From Microbacterium aurantiacum (GTDB lineage Bacteria > Actinomycetota > Actinomycetes > Actinomycetales > Microbacteriaceae): DNA of 64,000 nucleotides. This document shows positions 17,831-25,629 of the stretch, in pieces. The stretch spans positions 62,001-126,000 of the forward strand of contig NZ_JAJPDW010000002.1 of the NCBI RefSeq assembly GCF_021654035.1, given 5' to 3'. The position numbers were made by a program, and so were the translations under genes. Under the pieces are notes generated by a model. The model was not told where the DNA came from and made no database searches. It worked only from the letters and a program-made list of their open reading frames with translations. Position 1 is the stretch's first letter. Every line of letters begins with the position of its first letter.

Positions 17831-18292
17831 TCAGCCGCCGGTGCGGCGGCGGCCGGCGAAAGCGCTCAGTCCGTCTCGCAGCGGGGCGAGTTCCGCGGCA
17901 TCCATCCCCACGGCCTCGAGCACCTGGGCGGGAACCCGCACGGCCCGGCGGCGGAGCTCGCGCCCCTCGGAGGTGAGCGAGATGTCCAGGACGCGTTCAT
18001 CCGCGGGTCGGCGCGCACGGGTGACGAGTCCCTGGGCTTCGAGCCGCTTCACCAGCGGTGACAGGGTCGCCGGCTCCATCGCCAGTTCCAGGGCGAGGTC
18101 TCCCAGCGATCGGGGCGACTGCTCCCAGAGGGCCAGCATCACCAGGTACTGCGGGTGCGTGAGGCCGAGCGGTTCGAGGATCGGCCGGTAGATCGCGACG
18201 ACGTTGCGCGCGGCGGTGACGATGGCGAAGCAGAGCTGGTTCTCCAGCCGCAGCAGGTCGTCGGTATCGGCACCGGCAGGGGCGGGATTCAT
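17831..18292 (-). CDS. MarR-family transcriptional regulator
   Basis: A 153-residue winged-helix regulator. It has the MarR layout: an N-terminal dimer helix (LLRLENQLCFAIVTAARNVVAIYRPILEPL), the helix-turn-helix LTHPQYLVMLALW with SLGDLALELAMEPATLSPLV, the wing GLVTRARRPADERVLDISLT, and a C-terminal dimer helix. The GLTHPQYLVMLALWE form is close to the OhrR-like branch, but the peroxide-sensing Cys of OhrR (in the first helix) corresponds to Cys in LENQLCFAI, so redox sensing is possible. It is divergent from a small zinc-ribbon-like gene, with a candidate operator between them. Confidence 0.88.
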   Translation of the reverse strand: MNPAPAGADTDDLLRLENQLCFAIVTAARNVVAIYRPILEPLGLTHPQYLVMLALWEQSPRSLGDLALELAMEPATLSPLVKRLEAQGLVTRARRPADERVLDISLTSEGRELRRRAVRVPAQVLEAVGMDAAELAPLRDGLSAFAGRRRTGG

Positions 18293-18319
18293 GGAACGAT
18301 CCTATAAGCCCGTAGATGT

Positions 18320-18331
18320 TTAGTACGCTAA
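18320..18331. promoter_or_regulatory. Candidate MarR operator in a divergent promoter
   Basis: TTAGTACGCTAA: the half-sites TTAG and CTAA are an inverted repeat around a 4-base centre (TACG), in an AT-rich island within a very GC-rich genome. It is 27 bases from the MarR start and five bases from the ATG at 18336, so a bound repressor could block both genes. Binding is inferred. Confidence 0.45.
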
Positions 18332-18335
18332 TGAT

Positions 18336-18590
18336 ATGCGCAGAGACAAGAAGCAGGAGGGCGAGCAGTTTTCCCTTCGTGAGCGGGTGAAGGCCGCCGG
18401 CGGCTGGTACGCCTACGTGAACGCCCGGCTCATCCAGGTCGCCGGTCCGGCGTCCGTCGGTCCGTACGAGACCACGCCGCCGCCCTCCGCGGAAGTGCGG
18501 GCGGAGCGCGCCTGCCCGCTGTGCGGTCATCCCGTGAGCGCCCACACCTTCGACCGCTCGGGCCCGAAGCCGCTGATGTACTGCCCCTGA
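18336..18590 (+). CDS. Small protein with a zinc-ribbon-like C-terminus
   Basis: An 84-residue protein with a basic N-terminus (MRRDKKQEGE), a middle segment GWYAYVNARLIQVAGPASVGPY and a C-terminal CPLCGHPVSAHTFDRSG ending in a further Cys (MYCP). The CxxCxxxxxxxH plus terminal Cys suggests a single metal site. No family was recognised. It is divergent from a MarR regulator and may be its target. The candidate operator almost abuts its ATG, hinting at a leaderless or tightly packed promoter. Confidence 0.7.
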   Translation: MRRDKKQEGEQFSLRERVKAAGGWYAYVNARLIQVAGPASVGPYETTPPPSAEVRAERACPLCGHPVSAHTFDRSGPKPLMYCP

Positions 18591-18650
18591 CCCCGTTCGG
18601 AATCGTCGGTCGCGCCGAGCGGTGTCGGCGCGAGGGGGTACCGTTCGAGG

Positions 18651-19229
18651 ATGGTCGCCCACCACGACAAGCCCGAGTTGCATGTCGACACCGTCGATGA
18701 GTGGGAGCAGTGGCTGGAGGGCGACCCCGGCCCCGACGGTGTGCGGCTGCGTCTGCGCAAGACGGCCACACGCAAGCCCGGCATCACGTACGCCGAGGCC
18801 CTCGACGTCGCCCTGTGCTTCGGGTGGATCGACGGGCAGAAGCAGTCGTTGGACGCGGACTACTTCCTCCAGGCCTTCACTCCGCGCCGTCCCCGCAGTC
18901 TGTGGTCGAAGGTGAACATCGGCCACGTCACGCGACTGATCGAGGAAGGGCGCATGCGGCCGCAGGGCCAGGCGGAGATCGACCGCGCCAAAGCCGACGG
19001 GCGGTGGGATGCCGCGTATCGGCAACGCGATGGCGACATCCCTCCCGAGCTGCAGGCTGCACTGGATGCCGACCCGAAGGTCGCCGCGGCATTCGCGGCG
19101 CAGTCGGCTCAGAACCGATTCGCGATGTCGTTCCGCATCGGCAACCTCAAGCGCCCCGAAACGCGCGCGGCCCGCGTCGCCGAGTACGTGCGGATGCTCG
19201 AGCGGGGAGAGACGCTGCACGGCGCGTGA
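18651..19229 (+). CDS. YdeI/OmpD-associated family protein
   Basis: A 192-residue soluble protein with the family pattern: VDEWEQWLE, GVRLRLRKTATRKPGITYAEALDVALCFGWIDGQ, FTPRRPRSLWSKVN, then the C-terminal RRGDP-like part PPELQAALDADPKVAAAFAAQS. The label YdeI/OmpD-associated is historical; relatives are implicated in stress resistance but have no established activity. ATG at 18651 gives the family start. Confidence 0.82.
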   Translation: MVAHHDKPELHVDTVDEWEQWLEGDPGPDGVRLRLRKTATRKPGITYAEALDVALCFGWIDGQKQSLDADYFLQAFTPRRPRSLWSKVNIGHVTRLIEEGRMRPQGQAEIDRAKADGRWDAAYRQRDGDIPPELQAALDADPKVAAAFAAQSAQNRFAMSFRIGNLKRPETRAARVAEYVRMLERGETLHGA

Positions 19230-19243
19230 CGGTATGCCTCTCG

Positions 19244-20371
19244 CTACAGGTCCTCGTGGAACTCGGCGATGAGGCTGTCGACGACCGCGGCCATCGCCGC
19301 GCCCGGATCGGAGCCGGCGGTCTCCACACCCGCGGCGACGGCGCGCTGTCGGGTCGCCGAGGTGCCGGTGTCGGCGATCTGCTGAATGCGACGCACCTCC
19401 TCGGTGCACCCGAGCGCCTCGGCATCCTCTTCGACGAGTTCGATCAGCTGCGTCGCGAGCTCCGGGAAGGGAATGATCTCTCCCGCGCCGAAGTCGATCA
19501 GCCCTTCGGTCACGCCGTAGCGCTGAGCGCGCCACCGGTTCTCTCCGACGAGGAAGCGGTCGTAGACCCGCCACCGCTGGTTCTTCGTGCGCAGGCGCCA
19601 CAGCATCCGCAGAAGTGCCTGATCGAGCGCGGCGAGGGCCAGGGTGTCTTCCATCCGCGGTGAGACGTCCATGATTCGCGTCTCCAGCGTCGGGTATCGG
19701 TGGGAAGGTCGGATGTCCCACCAGATCTTCGTGGGGTCCTCGATGACACCGAGATCGGTGAGCACCGCCACCGATCGCTGGTACTCGACCCAGCTGACGT
19801 ACTCGGGCGGCAATCCCGTGCGCGGCAGGTTGTCGAAGACCGAGATCCGATAAGACGCGAGACCGGTGTCCTGGCCCTGCCAGAACGGCGAGGATGCCGA
19901 CAGTGCGAGCAGATGCGGCAGGAAGTACGACATCTGGTTCATGAGGTCGGCTCGCAGCGCGTTGTCGCCGATCCCGACGTGCACGTGGTTGCCGCAGATC
20001 AGCAGGCGCCGTGCGACCCCGGCGAGGTCGCGCTCGAGGCCGCGGTAGCGCTCCTTGTCGGTGTGGTGCGCGTGCTTCCAATCCGCGAACGGATGGCAGG
20101 CCGCCGCGATCGGCGAGAGCCCGTGCCTCTCGGCATGGGTCGAGACCGCGGAGCGGAGACGGCGGAGATCGTCGCGGGCGTCGCCGATGGTCGCCGACAC
20201 CCGCGTGCCGATCTCGACCTGACACTGCTTGTACTCGGGACTCACCTGGTCGCCGAGCTCGGCCACCAGACCGTCGAGGAAGCCCTCGGGGGCCTCCGCC
20301 AGAGATCGCGTCTCGCGGTCCACGAGGAGGTACTCCTCCTCGATGCCGATGGTGAAGTCAGGATCGTGCAC
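19244..20371 (-). CDS. Carboxylate-amine ligase, YbdK-type glutamate-cysteine ligase
   Basis: A 375-residue ATP-dependent ligase of the GCS2 family: [18 protein letters not shown] at the N-terminus, [18 protein letters not shown] and a long C-terminal helical part. YbdK-type enzymes make gamma-glutamylcysteine weakly in vitro; their true role is uncertain. The GTG at 20371 is preferred over the ATG at 20425 because GGGGAGAG sits just upstream and similarity begins there. It is convergent with the YdeI-type gene (14-base gap). Confidence 0.85.
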   Translation of the reverse strand: MHDPDFTIGIEEEYLLVDRETRSLAEAPEGFLDGLVAELGDQVSPEYKQCQVEIGTRVSATIGDARDDLRRLRSAVSTHAERHGLSPIAAACHPFADWKHAHHTDKERYRGLERDLAGVARRLLICGNHVHVGIGDNALRADLMNQMSYFLPHLLALSASSPFWQGQDTGLASYRISVFDNLPRTGLPPEYVSWVEYQRSVAVLTDLGVIEDPTKIWWDIRPSHRYPTLETRIMDVSPRMEDTLALAALDQALLRMLWRLRTKNQRWRVYDRFLVGENRWRAQRYGVTEGLIDFGAGEIIPFPELATQLIELVEEDAEALGCTEEVRRIQQIADTGTSATRQRAVAAGVETAGSDPGAAMAAVVDSLIAEFHEDL

Positions 20372-20473
20372 GGCTCTCCCCTCGCCCGAGCCTCCATCGA
20401 ACAGGTTCGGGCGCCGTGGCGGCAACCACTTGACAGCGAGTCCCGCCGTCCGGACACCACGCGGGCACGAGAA

Positions 20474-20504
20474 AAGCCGCCCTCACCGGTGGTGACGGCG
20501 GCTT
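20474..20504 (-). terminator. Intrinsic terminator of the DUF3073 gene
   Basis: A 14-base-pair stem with one mismatch (AAGCCGCCGTCACC paired with GGTGAGGGCGGCTT on the minus strand), a 3-base loop and a following TTTTC on the minus strand. It lies about ten bases after the DUF3073 stop and before the ligase gene start, so the two minus-strand genes are separate transcription units. Confidence 0.75.
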
Positions 20505-20514
20505 CTCGCGAAGA

Positions 20515-20700
20515 TCAGGCTTTCTCGAGCTCGTCTTCGTCTTCGTCTTCGTACTGATCGGCCCACTTGTCGACGTACGCGTCGTCGTCCGACGGGTGAC
20601 CGAGTTCACGCTCCAGCGCAGCGTAGTTCACGCTGTAGGTGTCGTACTTCAGTTCACGGGCGATCTTTGTGTGCTTCGCCTTCTGACGGCCACGCCCCAT
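20515..20700 (-). CDS. DUF3073 family protein
   Basis: A 61-residue actinobacterial protein beginning MGRGRQKAKHTKIAREL, with the conserved basic N-terminus and a strongly acidic C-terminal run of Asp/Glu (about residues 46-59). The core KYDTYSVNYAALERELG is the family hallmark. The split into a basic head and acidic tail suggests nucleic acid or protein binding; no function is established. Its own terminator follows. Confidence 0.85.
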   Translation of the reverse strand: MGRGRQKAKHTKIARELKYDTYSVNYAALERELGHPSDDDAYVDKWADQYEDEDEDELEKA

Positions 20701-20862
20701 GCGAGACCCCCTCACGATCTGAGTCGCGGGCGCGGGCTGAAGAGCCGCTGACCCGGGTATTCACGAATCCGGATTGGACCGGTAAGAGTAGCGTTCAGGA
20801 TATCACGGAGCCCCGGGGTCACCCGCGGCTGGGCACACCATACCGGAATGGGGCGATGACGC

Positions 20863-21402
20863 ATGACTGACGAGGCATCCGTCGATCGAGGAGACACCCT
20901 GGACGTCGAGGCGCTGCGGGGAGCGGTGGTCGTGGGGGTCATCCCCGATCAACCGCCGCGTGTGCTCAAGGAAGCGGCGAGATACGCCCGTCTGCACGGT
21001 GCGCCGCTGGCGGTCGTGTACGTCGACGTGACCCGTTTTGTCACCTATGAAGACCCCGACGGTTACGTCCACTCCGCCCCGATCGACCTGAACATCACCG
21101 GCGACGGCGACGACCTGATGCGGATCGAGGCGGCCGCGGCCGATCTCCTCGTCGGTGCCGGCATCCGCTGGTCGGCGCATGAGCTCGTCGGCGATCCGGC
21201 GATGGCGATGCGCCAGTTCGCGGACCGGATCCAGGCGCGGATGCTCGTCGTCGGCACACGCAGGCGCGGTCTCGGCGAATCGATCCGCGAGTTCTTCACC
21301 GGCTCGGTCGCCGCCCGGCTCGCGCATCGGCAGCAGCGGCCGATCCTCGTCGTCCCGCTCGGTGAGCCGTTGCGGGACGACGAGGATCTCTGGCCTGCCT
21401 GA
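20863..21402 (+). CDS. Universal stress protein family
   Basis: A 179-residue UspA-fold protein with a single domain. The ATP-binding signature G-x2-G-x9-G-S/T is visible as VGTRRRGLGESIREFFTGSVA near residues 127-146, and the strand IPD/ILVVPLGEPL closes the fold. Usp proteins help survival in stress and stationary phase. The start at 20863 is followed by an N-terminal extension of about 20 residues before the first strand (AVVVGVIPDQPPRV). It is convergent with padR-DUF4097. Confidence 0.85.
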   Translation: MTDEASVDRGDTLDVEALRGAVVVGVIPDQPPRVLKEAARYARLHGAPLAVVYVDVTRFVTYEDPDGYVHSAPIDLNITGDGDDLMRIEAAAADLLVGAGIRWSAHELVGDPAMAMRQFADRIQARMLVVGTRRRGLGESIREFFTGSVAARLAHRQQRPILVVPLGEPLRDDEDLWPA

Positions 21403-21408
21403 GGACGC

Positions 21409-22017
21409 TCAGCCCCGCAGCGTCCGCGAGATGTCGCGTGCGATGCGGTCGAGCTGAGCCGCCAGGTCGTCGACGACGTCGGCGGCGAGGTCTCCGCCGC
21501 GCGCGACGTGCGCCCGGAGGTCGCTGCGCACCCGTGCCCGGAACTCGTTCACCGCGGCATCCGCCCGGCTCACCTGTTCCCGGCTGCGGGAGCGCGGATC
21601 GTCGTCACGGGCGCTCGGCGTCTCCTGCGTCTGCTGGTCGCGACCGGCGGCGGCGAGGTCGGCGCGGAGGCTCCGCATCGCCTCGCGGACGCTTCCGCGC
21701 ACCTCGTCGGCGATCAGCCGGACCGAGTCGGCGAGGCCCGCCTCGATGCCCTCGAGCTCGTGGGCGCGGGAGGCGACCTCGGCGCGACCGGCATCCGTGA
21801 TCGCATAGACGGTCTTGCGGCCGTCGACGCTCTTCGTCACGAGCCCCTCCTCCTCGAGCTTCGCCAGCCGCGGATAGATCGTCCCCGCGCTCGGGGTGTA
21901 CGTGCCGCCGGTGCGATCGGCGAGGGCCTGCATGATGTCGTAGCCGTGCCGAGGACCCTCGTCGAGGAGGTTCAGCAGGTAGAGCCGTAGGTCGCCGTGC
22001 GAGAACACGGGGCTCAC
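21409..22017 (-). CDS. PadR-family transcriptional regulator
   Basis: A 202-residue regulator. The N-terminal winged helix reads LYLLNLLDEGPRHGYDIMQ, TYTPSAGTIYPRLAKLEEEGL and RKTVYAITDAGRAEV, all PadR hallmarks. The C-terminal 100 residues are an unusually long, charged helical region (repeated Arg/Asp/Glu, including an EQVSRADAAVNEFRARVRSD segment), probably a coiled-coil dimer or sensor domain. The GTG overlaps the DUF4097 stop by four bases, so it is the second gene of that operon and probably represses its own promoter through the two CGATATATCG palindromes upstream. Confidence 0.9.
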   Translation of the reverse strand: MSPVFSHGDLRLYLLNLLDEGPRHGYDIMQALADRTGGTYTPSAGTIYPRLAKLEEEGLVTKSVDGRKTVYAITDAGRAEVASRAHELEGIEAGLADSVRLIADEVRGSVREAMRSLRADLAAAGRDQQTQETPSARDDDPRSRSREQVSRADAAVNEFRARVRSDLRAHVARGGDLAADVVDDLAAQLDRIARDISRTLRG

Positions 22018-22904
22018 GGCTGACCTCCGTCGTCGGCTCCGCCGTCGGCGACGTCGTGCGGCATGTCCGGCGCGACCGGATCCGTCACGGGCGGACGCCG
22101 CAGGACCGTGATGGCCCCCGCGACGGAGTTCGCCCGCACGTCGGCGAACGAGCCGCTGAGCTCGCCCACCGATCCGGCGTAGCTGGTGGTCGGAAGCGAG
22201 CCCTGACCGGAGTGGACGATGCCGTCGATCTGCACGCGTCCGCTGACGCTGCGCACCACGTAGTTGGCGGGGTACCCCTCGTCCATGCGGACGGTCGACT
22301 CGCCGCCGACGGTGTTGAGGCTGATGCGCTGGACGGGGCCGCTCGTGTCGACGAGCATCGCGCCCGACACGGTGTCGATCGTGGCGGAGCGCAGGATCCC
22401 AGTGGCCGCGACGTCGCCCGACACGCTGTTGGCGGTGAGGGCGCCGACGAGCTCCCGCACCTGCACGTCGCCGGAGACGGCGTTGACGGAGAGGTCGCCG
22501 TCGAGGCCGTCGACGATGATGTCGCCGGACACGGTGTTCAGGCGCGCGTCCTCGCGGAGGCCGGCGACGAGGGCACTGGCCGAGACGACGCCGAGGGTGA
22601 GGGCGATCGAGCGGGGGACGGCGACGCTGATCTCGGCTTTCGGGCCGCCGGCGCCGAAGTTGCGGAACACCTCGAGGAAGTTGTCCCACCGCAGCTGCGG
22701 GTGGTCGATCTCGACGGCGTCGCCGGTGGCCTCGATGCGCAGATCCTTCACCGTGACGTTGTGCACCTCGATGCGCATCCCGGGCTCGTCGTGGCCGATG
22801 ACATCGATCTGCCCGCCGACGAGGCCGACTTTCAGCGTGCGCACGTCGTCGATGTCGATCACGCGCGTCTCGCCCGGGTGGATGAGCCACTTCTCCAGGG
22901 TCAT
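22014..22904 (-). CDS. DUF4097 beta-helix protein
   Basis: A 296-residue protein. After an N-terminal 110-residue domain, it shows repeats of about 18 residues with VSGD or a variant at each turn (NTVSGDIIV, NAVSGDVQV, NSVSGDVAA, DTVSGAMLV, RSVSGRVQI), the signature of DUF4097 and indicative of a right-handed beta-helix. It lacks a signal peptide or membrane span, so it should be cytoplasmic. The ATG at 22904 follows GGGAGAGAAC. It is co-transcribed with padR; such proteins often partner with regulators of envelope stress or antibiotic response, but the role is unknown. Confidence 0.87.
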   Translation of the reverse strand: MTLEKWLIHPGETRVIDIDDVRTLKVGLVGGQIDVIGHDEPGMRIEVHNVTVKDLRIEATGDAVEIDHPQLRWDNFLEVFRNFGAGGPKAEISVAVPRSIALTLGVVSASALVAGLREDARLNTVSGDIIVDGLDGDLSVNAVSGDVQVRELVGALTANSVSGDVAATGILRSATIDTVSGAMLVDTSGPVQRISLNTVGGESTVRMDEGYPANYVVRSVSGRVQIDGIVHSGQGSLPTTSYAGSVGELSGSFADVRANSVAGAITVLRRPPVTDPVAPDMPHDVADGGADDGGQP

Positions 22905-22951
22905 GTTCTCTCCCATGTGTCGCGCCGCGGTCCGATCGGAGCGGCATCCAT

Positions 22952-22965
22952 CGCGATATATCGCG
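22952..22965. promoter_or_regulatory. Palindrome, proximal putative PadR operator
   Basis: CGCGATATATCGCG is a perfect 14-base palindrome. It lies between the -10 and the DUF4097 start. The core CGATATATCG is repeated exactly 28 bases away at 22982-22991. The AT-rich core is conspicuous in a genome this rich in GC. Confidence 0.6.
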
Positions 22966-22972
22966 TGTGAGA

Positions 22973-23001
22973 AGTAAAACACGATATATCGCGTTGGTCA
23001 A
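22973..23001 (-). promoter_or_regulatory. Promoter of the DUF4097-padR operon
   Basis: On the minus strand, TTGACC (23001-22996) is followed by a 17-base spacer and TTTACT (22978-22973). The spacer contains one CGATATATCG palindrome and the second is just downstream of the -10, so occupancy of either box should block RNA polymerase. Confidence 0.6.
22982..22991. promoter_or_regulatory. Palindrome, distal putative PadR operator
   Basis: CGATATATCG, the second copy of the palindrome core, positioned inside the -35/-10 spacer of the DUF4097-padR promoter. Flanking bases extend it to ACGATATATCGCGT. Confidence 0.6.
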
Positions 23002-23015
23002 GGGGCTCCGCGCAA

Positions 23016-23055
23016 ACGACGGATGCCGCCCCCCGAAGGGGACGGCATCCGTCGT
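23016..23055 (-). terminator. Strong hairpin after the small membrane protein gene
   Basis: A perfect 13-base-pair stem (ACGACGGATGCCG with CGGCATCCGTCGT, 23016-23028 and 23043-23055) whose loop itself contains CCCC-GAA-GGGG. On the minus strand it is followed by GTTTG rather than a long T run. It lies 13 bases past the stop of the 54-residue membrane protein gene and upstream of the DUF4097 promoter, fitting a terminator that insulates the two. Confidence 0.65.
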
Positions 23056-23068
23056 CTCGAGACCGAGG

Positions 23069-23233
23069 TCAGGTGCGGGCGCCGCCGCGGATGACTCGGA
23101 ACAGGAAGACGATCAGCGCGATGACGCCCACGATGAGGGCGACCCACAGCAGCCACTGGAGGGCGCTGTTCAGCCCGCCGACAATGGCAAGGACGATCGC
23201 GACCACGATGATGATGATGAGTGCGAGGTTCAT
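23069..23233 (-). CDS. Small two-span hydrophobic membrane protein
   Basis: A 54-residue protein starting MNLALIIIIVVAIVLAIVGG, with two hydrophobic segments (about residues 2-20 and 27-47) separated by a short NSALQW turn, ending in RVIRGGART, whose positive charge should keep the C-terminus inside. A good AGGAGAAC ribosome site precedes the ATG. Similar tiny membrane proteins are common in this lineage and have no known function. Confidence 0.75.
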   Translation of the reverse strand: MNLALIIIIVVAIVLAIVGGLNSALQWLLWVALIVGVIALIVFLFRVIRGGART

Positions 23234-23486
23234 GGAAGTTCTCCTTCTCCGGCGGAGGCACGCGGGTTGCGTACCGGCGTGCCTCGTGGGCACTGAGAAG
23301 ACTCTGGCATCGCCGTGAGTGCGCCGGGAGGGGCTTGACGACGGATCCATGCCGGTGATATCACGCGATAATGCCGGTCCAGGAGTGAGGGCCGAGCGCT
23401 TGTCAAGGCCCTCCCCGCTCGCGTCGACGGATCTACCGTGTGGATCATCGGGACGCCGTGGGTGCGTCCCGGGAAGGAGCGGAATC

Positions 23487-23756
23487 GTGCCCGACGATCG
23501 CGGATCGAACAGTCTGAAGGATCCGGAGCTCTACGAAGAGCTCCGTAAGGACGGAGCCTCGAAAGAGAAGGCCGCGCGCATCTCGAACGCCGCCGCACGC
23601 GACGGACGCGGCGCCGTCGGCGAACGCGGCGGCGCCGCCGGCTCGTACGAGGACTGGACGGTGTCGGACCTCCGCGCCCGCGCGAAGGAACTCGATCTCA
23701 CCGGCTACTCGGGCAAGAAGAAGGCGGAGCTGATCGACATGCTCCGCGATCACTGA
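23487..23756 (+). CDS. DUF7218/Rho-N (SAP-like) domain protein
   Basis: An 89-residue protein. The first half (SLKDPELYEELRKDGASKEKAARISNAAA, conserved in small actinobacterial proteins) precedes a C-terminal 35-residue Rho termination factor N-terminal/SAP-like motif: WTVSDLRARAKELDLTGYSG then KKKAELIDMLRDH. Such motifs bind nucleic acid. The GTG at 23487 follows GAAGGAGCG. It lies 11 bases upstream of a topoisomerase IB gene on the same strand and is probably co-expressed with it. Confidence 0.8.
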   Translation: MPDDRGSNSLKDPELYEELRKDGASKEKAARISNAAARDGRGAVGERGGAAGSYEDWTVSDLRARAKELDLTGYSGKKKAELIDMLRDH

Positions 23757-23767
23757 GCGGGATCCGG

Positions 23768-24736
23768 ATGCCGAAGCTCGTCCGGGTGCGTCCGTTCGAC
23801 GATCCCGGATACCGCCGCATGAAGGCCGGCGAAGGATTTCGGTTCGTCGACGCCTCGGGGAAAGCCGTCCCGGAGCGGGACCGCGCCCGTCTGCAGACCC
23901 TCGTGATCCCGCCGGCCTGGCAGGAAGTGTGGATCTGCTGCGAGGCTCGGGGCCACATCCAGGTGGTCGGCACCGACGATGCCGGGCGGCGCCAATACAT
24001 CTACCACCCGGACTGGACCGCCGGCCGTGACAAGGGCAAGTTCACGCGTGCCCTCGCGCTCGCCGAGACGCTTCCCCGCGCGCGGGCGCGGGTCACCGCG
24101 TCGCTCCGCCGGGACGCGCTGGACCGGGAACGCGTGCTCGCGGCATCCTTCCGCCTCCTCGATCAGGGGGCGCTGCGCATCGGATCCACGCGGTACTTCA
24201 CCAAGCACGGCAGTCGCGGCCTCACCACCCTGCAGCGTCGGGACGCCGCGGTCGAGGCGACGCTCGTCGCGCTGCGCTTTCCGGGGAAGAGCGGCCAGCG
24301 CCAGAACATCGAGATCGACGACGCTGACCTCGCGCTCGCCGTGGCGCTGATGGCGGCGGGTCGCCCGTCGTCCCCACTGCTCGCATGGGAGCGCGGGCGG
24401 CGGCGGGTGCCGGTGACGCCGACCGAGGTGAACGCCTACGTCCGGACCCTCACCGGCGGACCGTTCACGGCGAAGGACTTCCGGACTCTCCGCGGCACGA
24501 TCCTCGCGGCCGACGCGCTCGCGCGCATCGGCGAGGTCTCCACCGCCCGCGAGCGCAAGCGTGCCGAAGTGCTCGCGGTGAAGGCGACCGCGACCGCCCT
24601 CGGGAACACGCCCGCGGTCGCGCGGAGTTCCTACATCGACCCGCGGGTGTGGTCGCGGTACAAGGACGGGCACCTGCTGGACACATCCGTCTCGCCGGAG
24701 TCCGCGATCCGGGCGTTGCTGCGTCCGGGGCGGTGA
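23768..24736 (+). CDS. DNA topoisomerase IB (poxvirus type)
   Basis: A 322-residue topoisomerase that relaxes supercoils by nicking one strand through a 3'-phosphotyrosine. Catalytic residues can be placed by motif: Arg137 (ALRIGSTRY), Lys174 (FPGKSGQ), Arg239 (KDFRTLRGT), Asn280 (LGNTPAV, Asn replacing the viral His as in other bacterial members) and nucleophile Tyr289 (SSYIDP). The length equals that of bacterial TopIB. It follows the Rho-N protein closely. Bacterial TopIB is sporadic, and its distribution suggests ancient transfer, but codon use here matches the neighbours. Confidence 0.92.
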   Translation: MPKLVRVRPFDDPGYRRMKAGEGFRFVDASGKAVPERDRARLQTLVIPPAWQEVWICCEARGHIQVVGTDDAGRRQYIYHPDWTAGRDKGKFTRALALAETLPRARARVTASLRRDALDRERVLAASFRLLDQGALRIGSTRYFTKHGSRGLTTLQRRDAAVEATLVALRFPGKSGQRQNIEIDDADLALAVALMAAGRPSSPLLAWERGRRRVPVTPTEVNAYVRTLTGGPFTAKDFRTLRGTILAADALARIGEVSTARERKRAEVLAVKATATALGNTPAVARSSYIDPRVWSRYKDGHLLDTSVSPESAIRALLRPGR

Positions 24737-24759
24737 CGGGGCGGGGCTAACGTGGGCGC

Positions 24760-25182
24760 GTGAGCTCCGTCGTCAGCGTGCGCACCCTCGGTCTCGTGAT
24801 CGCGGGCGGCGCGGTCGGCGTGCTGGCACGCGAGATGCTCCTCGTTCCGGTCGACGCCCGATCCCTGCCGTGGGCGACGCTTGCGGTCAACATCGCCGGG
24901 TCCCTCCTCCTCGGCGTCGTCGTGGGCTGGCTCGATGACCGGCATCCGCAGGCCCGCGCGTTCCTCGGCACCGGCGTGATGGGCGGGTTCACGACCTACA
25001 GCGCGTTCGCGGTGGCCTCCGCCGCCTTCATCGGCGCGGATCCCGGAGCGCTCGGTCCCGCGGCGCTGCTGATCGCGGCATCCGTCCTCGGGGGAATCCT
25101 CGCCGCGTTCGTCGGCCTCGTCATCGGGCGTCGCATCGCCGACGTGCCGGGCGAGCTCGAGGATCCGGAGGATGCGCGGTGA
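24760..25182 (+). CDS. crcB: Fluoride efflux channel CrcB/FluC, first subunit
   Basis: A 140-residue four-span membrane protein with the Fluc signature: NIAGSLLLGVVVG in the pore helix and GGFTTYSAFAV at the helix break. It starts at a GTG and overlaps the next channel gene by four bases (GTGA). Fluc channels are dual-topology dimers; adjacent homologous pairs such as this assemble as heterodimers of opposite topology. Only 23 bases separate it from topoisomerase IB, so there is no room for a fluoride riboswitch. Confidence 0.92.
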   Translation: MSSVVSVRTLGLVIAGGAVGVLAREMLLVPVDARSLPWATLAVNIAGSLLLGVVVGWLDDRHPQARAFLGTGVMGGFTTYSAFAVASAAFIGADPGALGPAALLIAASVLGGILAAFVGLVIGRRIADVPGELEDPEDAR

Positions 25183-25565
25183 ACCTCGGGCTCATCCTCC
25201 TCGCCGCCCTCGCCGGAGGACTCGGCGCGGGCGCACGCTACGTCCTCGACCGGCTGATCACGACGCGCACGCGCACGGAGTTCCCTGTCGGCATCCTCGT
25301 CGTCAATGCGACGGGATCGTTCCTCCTGGGTCTCCTCACGGGCCTCGGCGCCGCGATCGTGCCCCCCGATCTTCTCCTCGTGCTCGGCGTGGGCCTCCTC
25401 GGCGGGTACACGACCTTCAGCACGGTGGCGGTCGAGTCGGTGCTCGCCGCCGAACGTCGGGAGTTCGTCGTCACCGCCGGGAACCTGCTCGGGACGCTCG
25501 TCCTCTCCGTCGCGCTCGCCCTGGGCGGAATCGCCCTCGGTGCCGGAATCGCCGTGGGATACTGA
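25179..25565 (+). CDS. crcB: Fluoride efflux channel CrcB/FluC, second subunit
   Basis: A 128-residue paralogue of the preceding channel with VVNATGSFLLGLLTG and GGYTTFSTVAVES, the Asn and the TTFST track that line the fluoride path. It begins with GTG overlapping the upstream stop. The pair should form one heterodimeric channel protecting the cell from fluoride. Confidence 0.92.
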   Translation: MNLGLILLAALAGGLGAGARYVLDRLITTRTRTEFPVGILVVNATGSFLLGLLTGLGAAIVPPDLLLVLGVGLLGGYTTFSTVAVESVLAAERREFVVTAGNLLGTLVLSVALALGGIALGAGIAVGY

Positions 25566-25629
25566 ACCCTCGATACATCCGCGTATCGAAACGCCCCCGC
25601 ACCACCCGCACACGTACCCGAAGGCTCCC

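Noticed and set aside
24737..24760. Fluoride riboswitch before the crcB pair
   Set aside because: Only 23 bases separate the topoisomerase stop and the channel start, too short for the aptamer.
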